Assembly: GCA_964035775.1 (NCBI GenBank)
Contig: OZ038316.1
Coordinates: 13,016,854-13,080,853 of the forward strand
Direction of reading: 5' to 3'
Length of the DNA stretch: 64,000 bases
From: Osedax frankpressi
Taxonomy: Eukaryota > Annelida > Polychaeta > Sabellida > Siboglinidae
The stretch's first letter is position 1, and every line of letters begins with the position of its first letter. This document shows positions 51,028 through 64,000 of the stretch, piece after piece. A model generated the notes under the pieces. The model was not told the origin of the DNA and ran no database searches. It saw nothing but the letters and a program-made list of their open reading frames with translations. The position numbers were made by a program, and so were the translations under genes.

Positions 51028-52110
51028 TGGTTTGTTCATATTACTTTATTTCATCCAGTTACTAATTACCCATTGTTATCAAACATACAACCTCATAACA
51101 TTCAGAACGTGGAATTATGTCATTATTATTTGTTCATGGTAATAAAATAAAAAGGAGCTATTTATGTCCTTTACCAATTCCGATACCAAAGTCACCTATG
51201 ACATCTATTCTGTGATCATAATCTACTACGTCTTTTAAAGCACAATTAAATACAAACATTATTAATATAATCAATATCACATCTTCATTTTTAATATTCA
51301 CATAACATATACTAAACGAACAACCAAATTATGATATCTCCAAACTATCTCCTTGATATATATCAAATTTTATTAGATAAATGTCTTGATACAATTACAT
51401 TTATAGCGAGAACCCCATAATAGCTAGACTATAAAGAATCTCGTAAATAGCCACACTATGATGGACCAATAGCAACCAACGAACATTCCAAATAATATGA
51501 ATATGCGTGCGAACGCATCAAAACAGTAACAAATGTACAGGAGACACAAGAGAATATGTTCGAAAATGCTGATAAAATGCATGCCTAGATAGTAGATTCC
51601 ATGGGAAATCATTACGCAATTTATTTAGTCATAGTAATCAGTTGATTACCTTTCCGATAACTATATATATACTTACACATACATTATGTAAACACAATTT
51701 CAAACTCTCATAACACATTATTTATTCACGCGACATATTAGGACATTAGCTGGTATTAAAATTTGATTAGTGCCGATGATAAAGATGTATTATACAACTT
51801 GTATATAATACAATTCAAATATGGAAATGTTTAATATACTCACAAAAGGCAAAACCAAAACTTCTCCTAGAAATTACATGGCTACGGGTTTTTATTTAAA
51901 ACCTATAGAAAGTAAACAATCATACTTAACATTATGCTCTGAAAGAATACTCTTGTTTGCAGATGAGTACTAAACAATATAAAACAATACTAAACAATAG
52001 CATGGCTATTGATTTTCAAATATGAATGCAAATAGCAAATAAAATCGGTACGATTGGCCAGACAGAATTAAATACAAATAAAATATATTTAATATTATAG
52101 ATTCTTAGGA
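51028..52110. other. 1.08-kb segment present only in the right arm
   Basis: The flanks actatga and tccaaccgtc are directly joined in the left arm near 32474. The extra segment has no clear terminal inverted repeats and only a GA dinucleotide shared at both edges. It may be an insertion here or a microhomology deletion in the other copy. A minus-strand frame of 62 codons at 51424-51612 is hydrophobic and unrecognised. Confidence 0.75.
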
Positions 52111-52683
52111 TCCAACCGTCTATACTGTAATATCTATCCTGATATCTACTCACTTAGTTACCAACTAACTGACTCCAACTAAATAAATAATATGCAGTAC
52201 AAAATCTATGATAATTATTGATATCTAGTTCTTTTGAAATAATTATAAAATATTTGTATCCAAAAAATATTACGTTATTCATTAAATATGGTTATATATA
52301 TATCTAAATAGATAATTATCCGCTAAAGACTACATTTCTTAATTAAAGTAAAATGTATATATCTTAATTTAAGTATAATATATATAAAAGTAAATTAGTA
52401 TTCCCTGATAAAGGTAAAACTTATATTTCTTAATTTATAGTTTTCATTATTGTTTTAATACAAAAATTAATAAAATATCAAATATAAAAATATTATTAGA
52501 TTTTTATTTTGAAAATAATATCATAGCACAGTTTAACAACGAACATTTACAGAATATAATAAAAGGTCTCAAATATTATATTTTACTGTAATATATTTCA
52601 TAATATTGTTATAAATAATGTTTAAAAAGTATCTTTAATATTTCACCCATACATTTTAAACTAATTGATTATACTCCATTTTA

Positions 52684-52790
52684 TTGTGCGGTATACAATG
52701 TACAATATACAGTGTACACTGTACACTAACGATATATACTGTACACTGTACAGTGTATATCGTTAGTGTACAATGATCGCACTATAATAT
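52684..52790. repeat. 53-bp near-perfect palindrome in a GTAC-rich cluster
   Basis: Two 17-base arms, tgtacactaacgatata and its exact complement, flank a self-complementary loop rich in GTAC. The left arm near 31836-31880 has only one half, so the palindrome arose by a local inverted duplication or was lost there. Confidence 0.8.
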
Positions 52791-53300
52791 AGTGTAATGT
52801 ATATATTTTGAACATTACAGGGTTTTTCCTGGTAATAGACTAGAGAAAATTCTATGATCATGTATCACTTTTACTATAGATGTAATATAAATATTTGTAC
52901 ATGTGATAATAGCTTATTGTTTCATTCGCATAGTTTGTTAAGCGGTAGACTGACAGACTGTATGTCAGAAGTTCTAACTAAATATTAGTTTTAAAAAATC
53001 TACAAAAGTTGTTAATTAGTTCATCGATTCTTGTTAAATCTAAAATATCTTAACAAAGAATGGTTTCAGAGTTTAAAGGAGGTCGAGTTATCTGTTATCT
53101 GTTGTATGTGAAACTCTGTCATATCTCATAATATAGAATGCTAATTATCAACGGAATCTAAATAATACGAAACAATACAATAATAGTATTAATGAATAAG
53201 AGCTGAAAGGAATACGTCAAACAGATATAAAATATCCCATCGATAAACTGAGATTTCTTAAAAAGCATGTTTTCAATTACTATAAATATCGATAAATAAT

Positions 53301-53605
53301 TGTTGTTAAAATTATTTAATTATATTTTATAATATGAGTTTTGTAATCTGAATTAGATATTCACAAATTCAAAAATATATATTTCAATTGCTAATATTTA
53401 CATGCACGAAACAATAACATGCTGGAAAAATACATATTTCAATATATTGTAAGTTTATTTAAATTAGGAAAATAAAGATCATTTGATCTTTTAATCTCCC
53501 GATGTATTAAATACAGTTGTAGATTATTTTTCTTGACTGTAATTTAAATGTAATTTGCTTATTAATACGTATATCAATACATATAGTAATACGAATAAAA
53601 TCACT

Positions 53606-53666
<61 letters not shown>

Positions 53667-54104
53667 TTTGATTTAACCAGAACACGCTATACATATATAA
53701 TATAATAACATGATATACTAAATTCTTTAATAATATATTGTAATAAATATAATTAAATAATAATGTATACAATAAAAAAAATGTCGTTTTTAATTTAATC
53801 TTTACAGTCTATCTATTACCTATACTTGAAGATGTGCAAGCACTAACTCTTTTATTTTGAAAATCAAAATTTGTTAACAAAAAATTCTCTATTTTGTAAG
53901 TATATATTTCTGCTTCAAAGTTAATTTATTAAATTCTGCAATTGAACCCAAATAACAATTAGCATAATTATAGTTATCAATAGTTATCTCATTACAATGA
54001 TGATAATAATGATAACAACTTCAATTATAATATAAATCCACAGTAGCTAACCTCGGGTATAATACATTTGGCTTAGATAAGTAATAACGATATTTTATTA
54101 ACGA
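53301..54104. other. About 0.8-kb segment present only in the right arm
   Basis: In the left arm the flanking gataaataat and agtattttaaaaag sequences are adjacent near 31318-31340. The extra segment carries a long (TA)n tract at 53611-53664. Its ends, tgttgttaaaatta and the complement of tattttattaacga, are only loosely similar, so terminal repeats are not established. Confidence 0.65.
53611..53664. repeat. (TA)n microsatellite
   Basis: About 27 AT dinucleotides inside the arm-specific segment. Confidence 0.97.
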
Positions 54105-54554
54105 AGTATTTTAAAAAGAAATTTAAAGATCAACTATTTTGAAAAAATAGCTTATTATGAATTTTTTAAAAGCGATAAAACCTAATTACGTAGGAAGTAT
54201 TTCTTGAAAATATGCGTAATCAACTATTTGTTAATAAGATCAATACTTCAAGTATATCAAAGCTATTTATGCTCTTTATGTTTGCTCATTATTAGCCTAT
54301 ACAGTTTGATTAACTAATAATATCATGATTTACTTAGAAGATGGGTGGATTTATATAATTATAACCAAAATTCGTCTGAAAATATCTACCTAGATTGTAT
54401 AATATCATTCATTATTATCCGAGATATTTGATTTCGGTTTTTGGTTGAATTAAAATATTATCAATACACAACGATATTATATGTGAGATAAATGTACGTT
54501 CAATATTAGCATAGTTAGATAATATAGTGTTAGTTAGAATCAAATGAAACATGT

Positions 54555-54610
<56 letters not shown>
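54555..54610. repeat. (TA)n microsatellite
   Basis: Counterpart of the tract at 30758-30838, with fewer units. Confidence 0.95.
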
Positions 54611-54617
<7 letters not shown>

Positions 54618-54790
54618 ATATGTATATATCATTTATAAATTAATATTAGAATAATTATTTGTCAAACCAGTATTATTGGTAACTAGAATCAGATCTAAAT
54701 GTATCAGAAAATATATAATATTTTTTATATATGGAAATTCTTACAAATATCTTAAACAAAGTATATAAAATTCTCAAAAAGTTATAAAGC

Positions 54791-57287
54791 ACATTGTACA
54801 TTACACCCTTATGTAATATATGTCGTTACTCTGATTCTATTGGTTTATATCATTTGATATCAGTTCAGTCAAGTAATGAATTGTTTATATATACATGTGA
54901 AGTTAGATTATTTCGACAATATATGAAATATTCAATTATAGAGTTTTTAGTACTTTGTATTTTAAACATTTATTATAAATATGGCTTATTAATAAGGATG
55001 GATTAAAAAAGGTTCAAATCTGGATCTTGTTCATATATTTTTTATAGAAATTGTTCTTCGTAATCTGTTATCCTAATAGAAAGAAAAACTAATTAAATAG
55101 GTGTAGTATAGTACGCTATGTTAACACATTTTATATTAATTGGTATTGTTTTTGAAGATTTAAAAAGTAGAAGGAATTTCTTAGTGGGAAATAATTCTAA
55201 AAAAGTATTTAAGGATCATGTTGAATATAAAATAAATAAGATATGATAACTTATATTGCATAACTATGGCGTCAGTCTAGATTAGGAGGTGCACGTGTAT
55301 ATTATTTAGTAACTTATATATCATGAATTAAAATATTTATATTAATCTCTGAATTATTATTAATTATTAAAAGCAAAGTCAAAGCATACATCCATTTCGA
55401 TACGTTTCTGTGTGTTTAATTAAGGTATTAATACTTCGTATTTGTATCCAGTTATTTCATTCCTGTCAAATCATCGTCACTTTTTGAACAACCTTAGACA
55501 TGAATTCAAAACAAGTTTATAACCTAATTACCAGCAATATTTAGTCGATTTATTTACACATGGTCGATATTGATGTTTGAGGCATTTTAGACTTTGAATA
55601 CAATTGTATATTCACAATTTGCTTACACAACATAAACTACATAAACTACCTATTATCTATATGTTATGAGTTTACTACACACATCGTATTTAGAGCGAAA
55701 TTATATTTATTAAAGTCAACTTATATTTATAAAAGCACATTAACATTGACGCTATATAAATTAATATTATCATTATCATTATTAGAATTATTAATTAGCA
55801 TTTCATTACCAATGCTAATTTGTTTATTGACAACATCGTACTGTATTAAGTACCAGAGTATAAATTAATCATGATATCGATCATCCGGCAATATATGATA
55901 TCATAAAGCAAATTAAATTTAAATTATTTAGACCTAAATACAAAAATAACATTCTTAACCATAATACATTTTATTTTATCATTATAATAATCCATGTAAA
56001 ACACAGGTTGTCAAATATTATATCATTCTTATAAAATTGGTGTATACGAATAATATTGACTACAAAGTGTAATTTATGTATCAGAAGAATGTATCAACAA
56101 ATGTAGATATATTCACTATAAGAGTTTACATATATATAAGATACAATTATAATTAGAAACAATAATTCTTATAAACACAGGAGCATAATTCAAACAACAT
56201 ATACCTAAATAATCATGTAGATTAATATTGGTCAGATATATAACATACATATTAAACCCATCAATTATTGGCAAAAAATCATGAATATGCGATTTTTTTT
56301 ATCATCAATGGAATAACGAAGTGTTGTAATTTATAAAATTGTATGTCAGTTATATCTCGTAAGTATGAAATGCTCCTTTTTCTGTTAATGTGGATTTCAT
56401 TTATATAATATGTAGTTAAGAATGTACTATTGAAATGTCAGTTATATATATTTGTCAGAATGAATGACCGTCACATGCCATGATTAAATAAAATATAAAT
56501 AGAACATGTAAGAAGTATTCATATTAATAAAGTGTATGTGAAACATATGTAAGATATGGTGTAATAAAAATAAATTAATCAAGTGTATGCGAAAAATGTA
56601 ATAATAATGAATAATTATAGAAAGATATAAATAATAATCGTAAAAACATAATAAAAAGTTAAATTTATAATGATATCAACAATGTAAAATAATGATATTT
56701 AAATAAATATTTAAGATAAAATATTAATTATGGCATATCAAAATATCAAAATATCAAATTAAATCAATATTGATATCATTAATTTTGAATAAACTTTTAA
56801 TAATTTGCATGGTCTCTTCAATTTTATTTTAAATGTATTTTTATTTGGTATATAATATTTTTCAATTATTCATTCTGCACATATAAACATATTTTCTTTT
56901 TAACATCTATAATATAATTACTATTAATATAATATAATTAATATAATGAATGAATAAATAGGTTTTCCTTTATTCTATACCTTTATTTTATACGGATGGA
57001 TAATTAAATTTAAAACAATATTATTTTTATGAAATCATATTGAATACTCAATTAACATAGTTAAATGATAGTTTAATGACATTATCTTATATGTTCTTAT
57101 ATAATCTGAATAAGATCTTCAATATTTGAAATGAAAATTGCATGTCGGAAATAAACCTAAACTAGCTTTATGACAGATTTTATCATTTTCCAAGAGCTTA
57201 ATAAAATGTATGTATATATATTTCAACAATAGTCTAATAATATTTGCATGTGTCTTTATAAATATATATATATAAATATATATATAA

Positions 57288-57341
<54 letters not shown>

Positions 57342-59900
57342 AATAGTCTCATAATATTGTTCCCAATGAAGTTTTGTCTAAATATCTATTATGCATAAAT
57401 TATATTACTTGTTTTCAAGAATATAAAATGTCTGAGAACATATTTTTATATTGTCAATCTGTGTATAATATTTTAAATGAAATTCAGTAAATTTCACTGA
57501 TGATTAATATATATGTATTTGTATCGTGAGTCCCAACTCCCAATGTTAGTGCCAAGGCAACACATTTCGTTTTTATATGTAGATTTACATCTATCTCAGA
57601 GAGTTTCCTGTTTTTATGCTAAAATATGTGTACATATCTAAAATTAGACTAGATATTTTAGATAATTAGATAATTTATCATTAGATAACTCCCATACCTT
57701 TTATTTCTGCGTGAATGTTTGATAATAATAGTCATCTAAGGCATCATTTTACGGTAATCAGATTATGGATCAGCATTCTTGTTAAATAATTATACTAAAA
57801 TCGAATCATTTTTCTACTCAACCTGAAACCATATCAAGTTAAGATAGAGTAAGTAGATGTCATAGAATAAGTCACCTACTACGTTCTATAGTTTCAATGA
57901 GTTAAATAGAAGCATCAATGTTGTTTATCGAGAGATTGGAGAAAATCTAGGCAAGCAATACAGTGAAATAAATAAACTCAAATATTTAATTTAAATCGAC
58001 TAAGTTTATAAATGACATACAATTGCTTATATGGCATATGTTCTACAACGTTCTAATATTATAATATTATAATGATTTTATATAAATGTAAATACAAATA
58101 TATATATAAAATAATTATATGTTTAAACTTTTGCAAACAACAACATTGTTTTTTTATAGTATTCTCACATAATTAGTAAATAAATAACATGTATTAATTA
58201 TATTAGTATTATAAAAATAGAACAATCAAAATATGAATAATTTTAATATTATTACAAATATTCTTATTTTATGATTTTTAAAGTCAAAGTTAAATCTTGA
58301 ACTACGTTATTGATATGAATTATATATTTTTAGTTTTCAATTATAAATTGATCGGATAATTAACAATTTTTTACCACAAATTTGTAATAATCAGAAACAC
58401 GCGATTAAAAAGATAACAAAATCCAAATTATTGAATATTTAAAATTAAAATAATTTAAAAAAATAATTAATACTAAATGTTTAAATTATATAGTTTCTCT
58501 TTTCAAAATCCGAGAGCAATACATGTAATATTAATATATATTAAATACATATTAATAAATTTTTAATACATTTTTCAAAAGGCACACTGTATTTTACATT
58601 TTATTGTATTTTTCGTAATATATTATGTTAATTAACCTTATAGTGAATGTGTATTTTTATTGAGTATCGACTTTTTAACCATTTCAACATTACATATTTA
58701 CTAATGCCCAATATATTTATTTATATTGATCATAATATGAATCTATCAATTCACATACTAGCGAAGAAAAGTAAATTCCATGCCGAGAAAACTAATCCAA
58801 CATAGCATGTAGATTAGAAGATGTATTTAATATACAAAACAATAAGATTAACTAATTAATTTGTTTGTATTATGCTTTAGGTTAGAACTCTAATTATATG
58901 CATAAAAGTCAATTTAAGAGGTCCAAACATTTCATAAGTTAAATATTATTGAAAGTTGATAAATTAAAAAAGTAAGTATAAGAAAGATTAGATTTAAAGG
59001 TAATTAATGTATTTATTTTACAAAATAAACATTGATTAGTGCAAAACATGTTGATAAATTACAGAGAGTGGTATGTTATCAGTTATATTAGATAGTTTCA
59101 GTTTTATCCAAAGTGAAGTCATATAACTTCTAACGAGTTTTAAGCATTACTAAATATTGAATTTATTTCTCATTCGCTCATAAGTCTAAAATAACATTTA
59201 GTGTTATATTTAATATAATATAATATGATGTATAATGTAGTTCATATTTAATATTAATTTTAAAATATTTTGGTATTTCTTTTTTTTGTATATTGAAAAT
59301 TTCATTTACTGTATTTTTATAATTGATATTTATAATATTAAATATATATTTTTATGTTTCACATTTGTTAAATAAAATACAATAATAACATTATTAATCT
59401 TCAATTTTAGATATTTTATCATGCCATATTATATGATACATAAAATGGCTCAAATGAAAGGCTACATCATTAAAATAAATGAAGAGTCATTTTTATGATT
59501 TACACAATATATTATGTATGACTTACGATGCACGTAGTACGTATATTAACATCGTATATAGTATGCCTATATACTAAGACCATGCATATTTACTAGAAAT
59601 CACTAGTATTTTCTAGAAAATTAATAAATTAATAAAGTTTTGAAAATTTTAATTATATCGAAGAATTTTCCAAACAAAACTGGATGTAACTGTATTACAT
59701 ATAATATTATAGTCGTAATTCTATATTCCTTTATATTATATACACCATATATAACAGAGCCAATATCATATATAACATTGTTTGTGTCAGCAATTCATAC
59801 CTTGAATAAAATTAGTATGTTGATTAATATGATATACTGTTCCAGAACAATCTAGTAAATATTTAAAATTGACTCAATATGTCTTCTGTACTTCTGACTA
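54791..59900. other. AT-rich arm sequence without a supportable gene
   Basis: This is the inverted counterpart of about 25.6-30.6 kb. No exon, RNA gene or intact element was recognised. Short frames in both copies are not convincingly conserved as protein. Confidence 0.55.
57259..57336. repeat. Interrupted (TA)n
   Basis: TA dinucleotides with several aaa interruptions. The counterpart at 27986-28058 is uninterrupted. Confidence 0.95.
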
Positions 59901-59949
59901 TATATCCTTCTAGAATATACCAGTTATGTAGCGTTACATATTACCATGT

Positions 59950-60520
59950 TAAACGACTCTCTGCATTTCACATTTAGCCCTCAATATATACTATGTTTGG
60001 CTTTAATGGGAATTCTTTCGTCAGCCAGAATAAAATATGGAATTTTGACATCAAGTCCAGGCAGCTGTTTTGATGGCGGTATATTCAATATGTATGACAC
60101 ATCCATTACTAATTTAGAAAGGCTAGAACTTGACAAAATACCACCATAGCTAACCATTCCCTTACACACTATATCTACATAGATGAACCTACGATTCACA
60201 TTAATACAACACCAATAATACAACACTATTATGTCCCTTATAATTATAAAATGTTGAATACGCATTATCAACACCTTTTAGACATGTAACATCCATACAA
60301 TTTGATAAACCTCAACTACTTTCAAAAAACGATGAGATTAAGTCCCACTATTGTATTGTTCTTGGCAGTTTTATACACTCTAATCAAATGCAGAGTATAG
60401 AGCTTTACAAGTATTGTTGACAATTAATCTATTGTAGACCAATGCTGATTATCATTATTAAGCTTCTTAAGGAATTACCTGAATTAGTCAGGGATATCAG
60501 TTTATAATTACTTATAGTTC
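59950..60520 (-). pseudogene. PIF/Harbinger transposase remnant, second copy
   Basis: This is the inverted counterpart of the remnant at 24980-25545. The DDE-type portion is open from 60274 to 59981 and includes FIYVDIVCKGMVSYGGILSS, LPGLDVKIPYFILADE and an upstream start not open in the other copy. The Tyr in place of the usual acidic residue is shared by both copies. The element's ends were not found. Confidence 0.8.
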
Positions 60521-61328
60521 ATTATATTTAGTAATATATATGTTATACATCGGGTAGATAAATTATTTGTTTAATGTAAAATTATTCACGTACATTTCAA
60601 AATAATGTAATCACTAGACTTGTTTTTGTTACTGTGGCAGATGATGCGACAATAGTTTTGGCTTGTCTTAAAACATAAATCATATACCGTATTGTATTAT
60701 ATATGAAATAGTTTTCAATTATATAATATATTCCAGTATCATAAGTTATTAAATAAACAAGAGAATATATACAAAGCAGTACATCCGATGAAGAAACGCG
60801 CAATCGTGAACATTTTCAGGAGACCTCCAATAACCATCACATATTTCAATCCCGTTAGTTAAAATTCAAATTGTATATTTCTTTGCCGTAGAATTATGGT
60901 CACCAAATGAGAACCTATATCAATTATATGAAATAAATATTACAAAAATAAAAATGTATATTATTAATCATTGTTAATTGTATACTTTACTTTACAAACA
61001 AATTCTTAAATTACAAATATAAATCATATCTAGGAAAGCTAGATTTTTGCTCATCAAATGAATCAGGATCATTAGGAGAACATAAAGCTGATATGGTGGA
61101 GACATCCATATCTAATAAGTTAGAATGACTGTTATACGTAAATAGACTATTTGTAAAAAAATAAATTTATAAATAAGAATACTCTTATTTTATTAATTAT
61201 GATTTAACTGATTTGATACATGGTTATTAGTATTAGTTATTAACTTGCATGTTGAAGTAGATGATGCATTACTCTGAGATGTTACTCTTGAAATAAGTTG
61301 GTGTTCTAGAAGTTAAACCGATACACAT

Positions 61329-61610
61329 TTATTTATTAGATCTCTGGTCAATGATGAAGAATCCCTCGCCATTGTAACTCCATAGAGGTTGGCATTGACA
61401 ATTATCTATATTTTTTAATTTGCACGAAGCAATATCGAAAAGAATATTGTATTTTTCGAAATGTGAATTGATCTCATTTACGCTTCTATGCTTTCGAAGA
61501 GTATTGATATGATCCATGTATCTATTTAATTTAAATTCTATTCCACGAATAGGTTGTATAATGACAATACAAATTTTAATTTCCGTAATATTTATTTCAT
61601 ATAATTGATT
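61329..61610 (-). pseudogene. Second copy of the LFDIASCK...DQRS fragment
   Basis: The 62 residues from MDHINTLRKHRS to DQRSNK are identical to those at 23897-24085, although the surrounding DNA differs by a few percent. The upstream WSPYEKLNQLYEINIT stretch is present too. Family and function are not known to me, and it looks like a broken fragment. Confidence 0.4.
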
Positions 61611-62260
61611 TAGTTTCTCATATGGTGACCATCCTCTATGGCGATTATGATAAGGATGTACGGGCTATCGGGTCATGGAGCAGCTGTAGTATTGAATAAT
61701 TGTATGTATGAAGAAGGAACCATCAATCATAATGATATTAAGTAGAGTCATCGATATTAATACTATACGAAAATGGATGTCTGATTGATTGTATAATACA
61801 ACATATTTCATCTCATCTTGTATAATTAATTGAAAACATCAGATACACAATAATACAAGACACTAATTAATCCTTAAGAATTTACAACAACTCAAACCTA
61901 CCTGTAGGTAAACTACCAGACACTAAAATAGCCATTTTCTAATATCATTGTGACTAGTTTGTTAACCGATGTTATACTTCATAATGACTTATGCAACAAA
62001 ACTATGATTGTTAAACAATATGAGTCAAAATATAATAATTAATAATCCAAACAATATGAACACCTCAATATATCAATTCGCATATGAAAATAATATGTTA
62101 CATAATAAAAATATGAAACTGAGAAAGACAGAAATTAAAAATTTAAGATACCATAATATAGCTGATAAGTACTCTTCTCCAATAATACATCCAGGTAATG
62201 TATTTACAGTTTGGTAAAAAATAATACATTATATACAACATCACTCAAGAAATCCAAGCA

Positions 62261-62262
<2 letters not shown>

Positions 62263-62326
<64 letters not shown>
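62263..62326. repeat. (TA)n microsatellite
   Basis: Counterpart of the tract at 23090-23154. Confidence 0.95.
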
Positions 62327-62327
<1 letters not shown>

Positions 62328-62559
62328 GGGTAAACTATAGTTTAATCATGGGTATATAATTTTAAAATAAAAAAATATGTTAGAATATCTATAACTAAAT
62401 TAATATCTCAATTAAAAATAGTAAATTCATAATAAATGACAGACTACTTTTTGTCATTTAATGATAATTATTAACTAAAACGTCTACTTAACTGACTGAT
62501 ATATTTATTTAAAAAAAAACAAATTCTACAATGGTGTTATATAACTATAATTTAAACTT

Positions 62560-62755
62560 AATGTTTATCCCATCTTTTAAAAAGAAATTACAGAGTTATC
62601 TCTCTTTGCAACAGTATTCTCCTCTACATGTAACCAGACACCACTAACAATACAGTTACTTGCACAATAATTATATTCCTTACATGAAATGCACCCACCA
62701 TTATTTCTTAAATTGCAAATCTTATATTTATTTCTATATTTCCATTCACGCGTCT
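62560..62755 (-). pseudogene. Second copy of the cysteine-rich exon-like piece
   Basis: The SCKEYNYCASNCIVSGVW core is retained, but downstream the copy looks broken and the strong donor site seen in the other arm is not kept. Confidence 0.35.
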
Positions 62756-63754
62756 GAAAATAGCATTTCTATTATGTATTCAGTATCATAAAAATCAAAA
62801 AATAATAATATCCATTAATAGTAATATCGCATAGTTTGAAGATGATGCAAGGTTTTTTTTACAATCATTTAAATACATTCGACGATCGGATATATATATA
62901 TATGTATTGGACATCTGTAGATTATATTTCATTTCACTCGTAAACGTTCACCGTCTCGTTGTCATAGTCAAGCAATTCAATTATATGTATAATAAAATAG
63001 CTATATATAATAATACAAATAATAATAATATAAATAACTATAAATGTTTTAATTTAAATTAATTAAATTACAAGTTTATTTTGCTCTTCACCTAATCTTA
63101 CAAATTATATGTTTAGATCACTAGGTGACGTAATAGTATATAATGGCGGTGTCGTATACGACATATATGATATGTAGATAGATTCTTAGAACTATTTTGA
63201 ATATTTATATTTGCAATTCGAAATATACCAGCTGTCATTGTAGTATGACTACATTACATATATAACCATTTTGCATACGTCAATAGATTAATAAATAAGC
63301 AGACGATAATATATCATGCATTAAATAAAATTATCAAATATTTATATTAATGACTGGCATGTTTATATTTAGCTGACATTTAGAATAATAGAAAATTGTA
63401 TTAGTGTATTAGGTTTATAATATAACTAACATTTAGAATACAATCTATTTAATTACATTTTTTAAACTTTAAAATAATCGTTATAATTTATTTATTATAT
63501 TATGTGTATAAAATAGTATCCTTTAATTTTAAGATTATTTAAAATATGTTTAATAAATTCGAATATAACATCATTGCCAATGTTATAATCTAAATTGAAA
63601 TGCAAATTGCAAACGACAGCGTATCATAATTAATATAAAATATTAATATACAAAACTTTTAATGATTACATACGATATAATGATATATCAAATATCAATT
63701 AATAATATTAATTTAATATCAATGTTGGTCGATTAATAATTTGTCCTGAGTCCA

Positions 63755-63955
63755 TTATAGAATCACAAGTATACACAAGTAATCACAAGTATACGGGTAC
63801 CATGATAAGTAACCTAGTGTTTGGAGTGTAGAATATAGCGGTAAACTGATATTCGAATAATTCGTTAAGCGTGTGTCGTTAAGCCTAAGTTCATTATATA
63901 ATATACTTAAGATCGTAACAAATAATGTCATATGACATTGTATTATATAATGCAA
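63755..63955 (-). CDS. Second copy of the LYSTLQTLGYLSWYPYTC open frame, doubtful
   Basis: It matches the first 58 residues of the frame at 21566-21910 with two substitutions, then differs because of a short local tandem duplication near 63770-63800. No family is recognised. Confidence 0.2.
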   Translation of the reverse strand: MHYIIQCHMTLFVTILSILYNELRLNDTRLTNYSNISLPLYSTLQTLGYLSWYPYTCDYLCILVIL

Positions 63956-64000
63956 TTTTATTTTAATAATATTTAAAAACTAAAAACCAATTCCAAACCA

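Larger units (their letters stand above)
49001..64000 (-). repeat. Right arm of a large inverted repeat
   Basis: This is the reverse complement of 21521-34518 and continues past the window end. It is about 2 kb longer than the matched left arm, mostly because of extra sequence at 51028-52110 and about 53301-54104. It starts at the gap, inside what is intron 2 of the S28 gene in the other copy. Confidence 0.93.

Noticed and set aside
51424-51612. 62-codon hydrophobic minus-strand frame in the arm-specific segment
   Set aside because: No recognisable family, no splice context and no second copy to compare.

Overview
This is an AT-rich nuclear window from an animal genome. The evidence is GT-AG introns, a 12-exon S28 serine-protease gene, PIF/Harbinger and Ty3/gypsy remnants, and abundant micro- and minisatellites. 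I cannot place the phylum. An arthropod or another invertebrate fits, but nothing here decides it. Apart from the exons of one host gene, a few GC-richer islands and transposon debris, the DNA is poor in genes.

Layout. 1-13830: one uninterrupted satellite of about 864 copies of a 16-bp unit (consensus tataagtccaactgta). It runs off the left edge and carries larger internal duplications. 13831-20812: AT-rich DNA with many TA tracts, three longer minisatellites (30, 20 and 20 bp) and three GC-richer islands. 20813-21012: gap of exactly 200 N. 21013-34518: left copy of a large duplicated segment holding a decayed PIF/Harbinger transposase, a cysteine-rich exon-like piece, an unnamed protein fragment, and the promoter plus exons 1-2 of the protease gene. 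34034-37970: the intact 12-exon S28 peptidase gene (514 codons), the only complete host gene I can support. About 38960-40345: an old Ty3/gypsy pol fossil on the minus strand. 42222-47480: a dense run of arrays with 12-, 30-, 7-, 14-, 16- and 10-bp units. About 48290-48735: a 25-26 bp array with a palindromic core. 48801-49000: a second gap of exactly 200 N. 49001-64000: an inverted second copy of 21521-34518, in which the protease gene is cut off after exon 2 by the gap. The match continues to the right edge of the window.

How it fits together. The protease gene works alone, and I see no operon-like or pathway clustering. The main structural question is whether the two inverted 13-15 kb arms are a true inverted duplication or two haplotypes placed next to each other by scaffolding. 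Both gaps are 200 N, and the right arm ends exactly at a gap, about 66 bp short of where a TA microsatellite lies in the left arm, so I lean towards the second. Hand-aligned samples give roughly 1-4% divergence, and two indels of about 0.8 and 1.1 kb separate the copies. I found no clearly new multigene system. The most unusual objects are the homogeneous 16-bp satellite with its nested duplications and the inverted arms.
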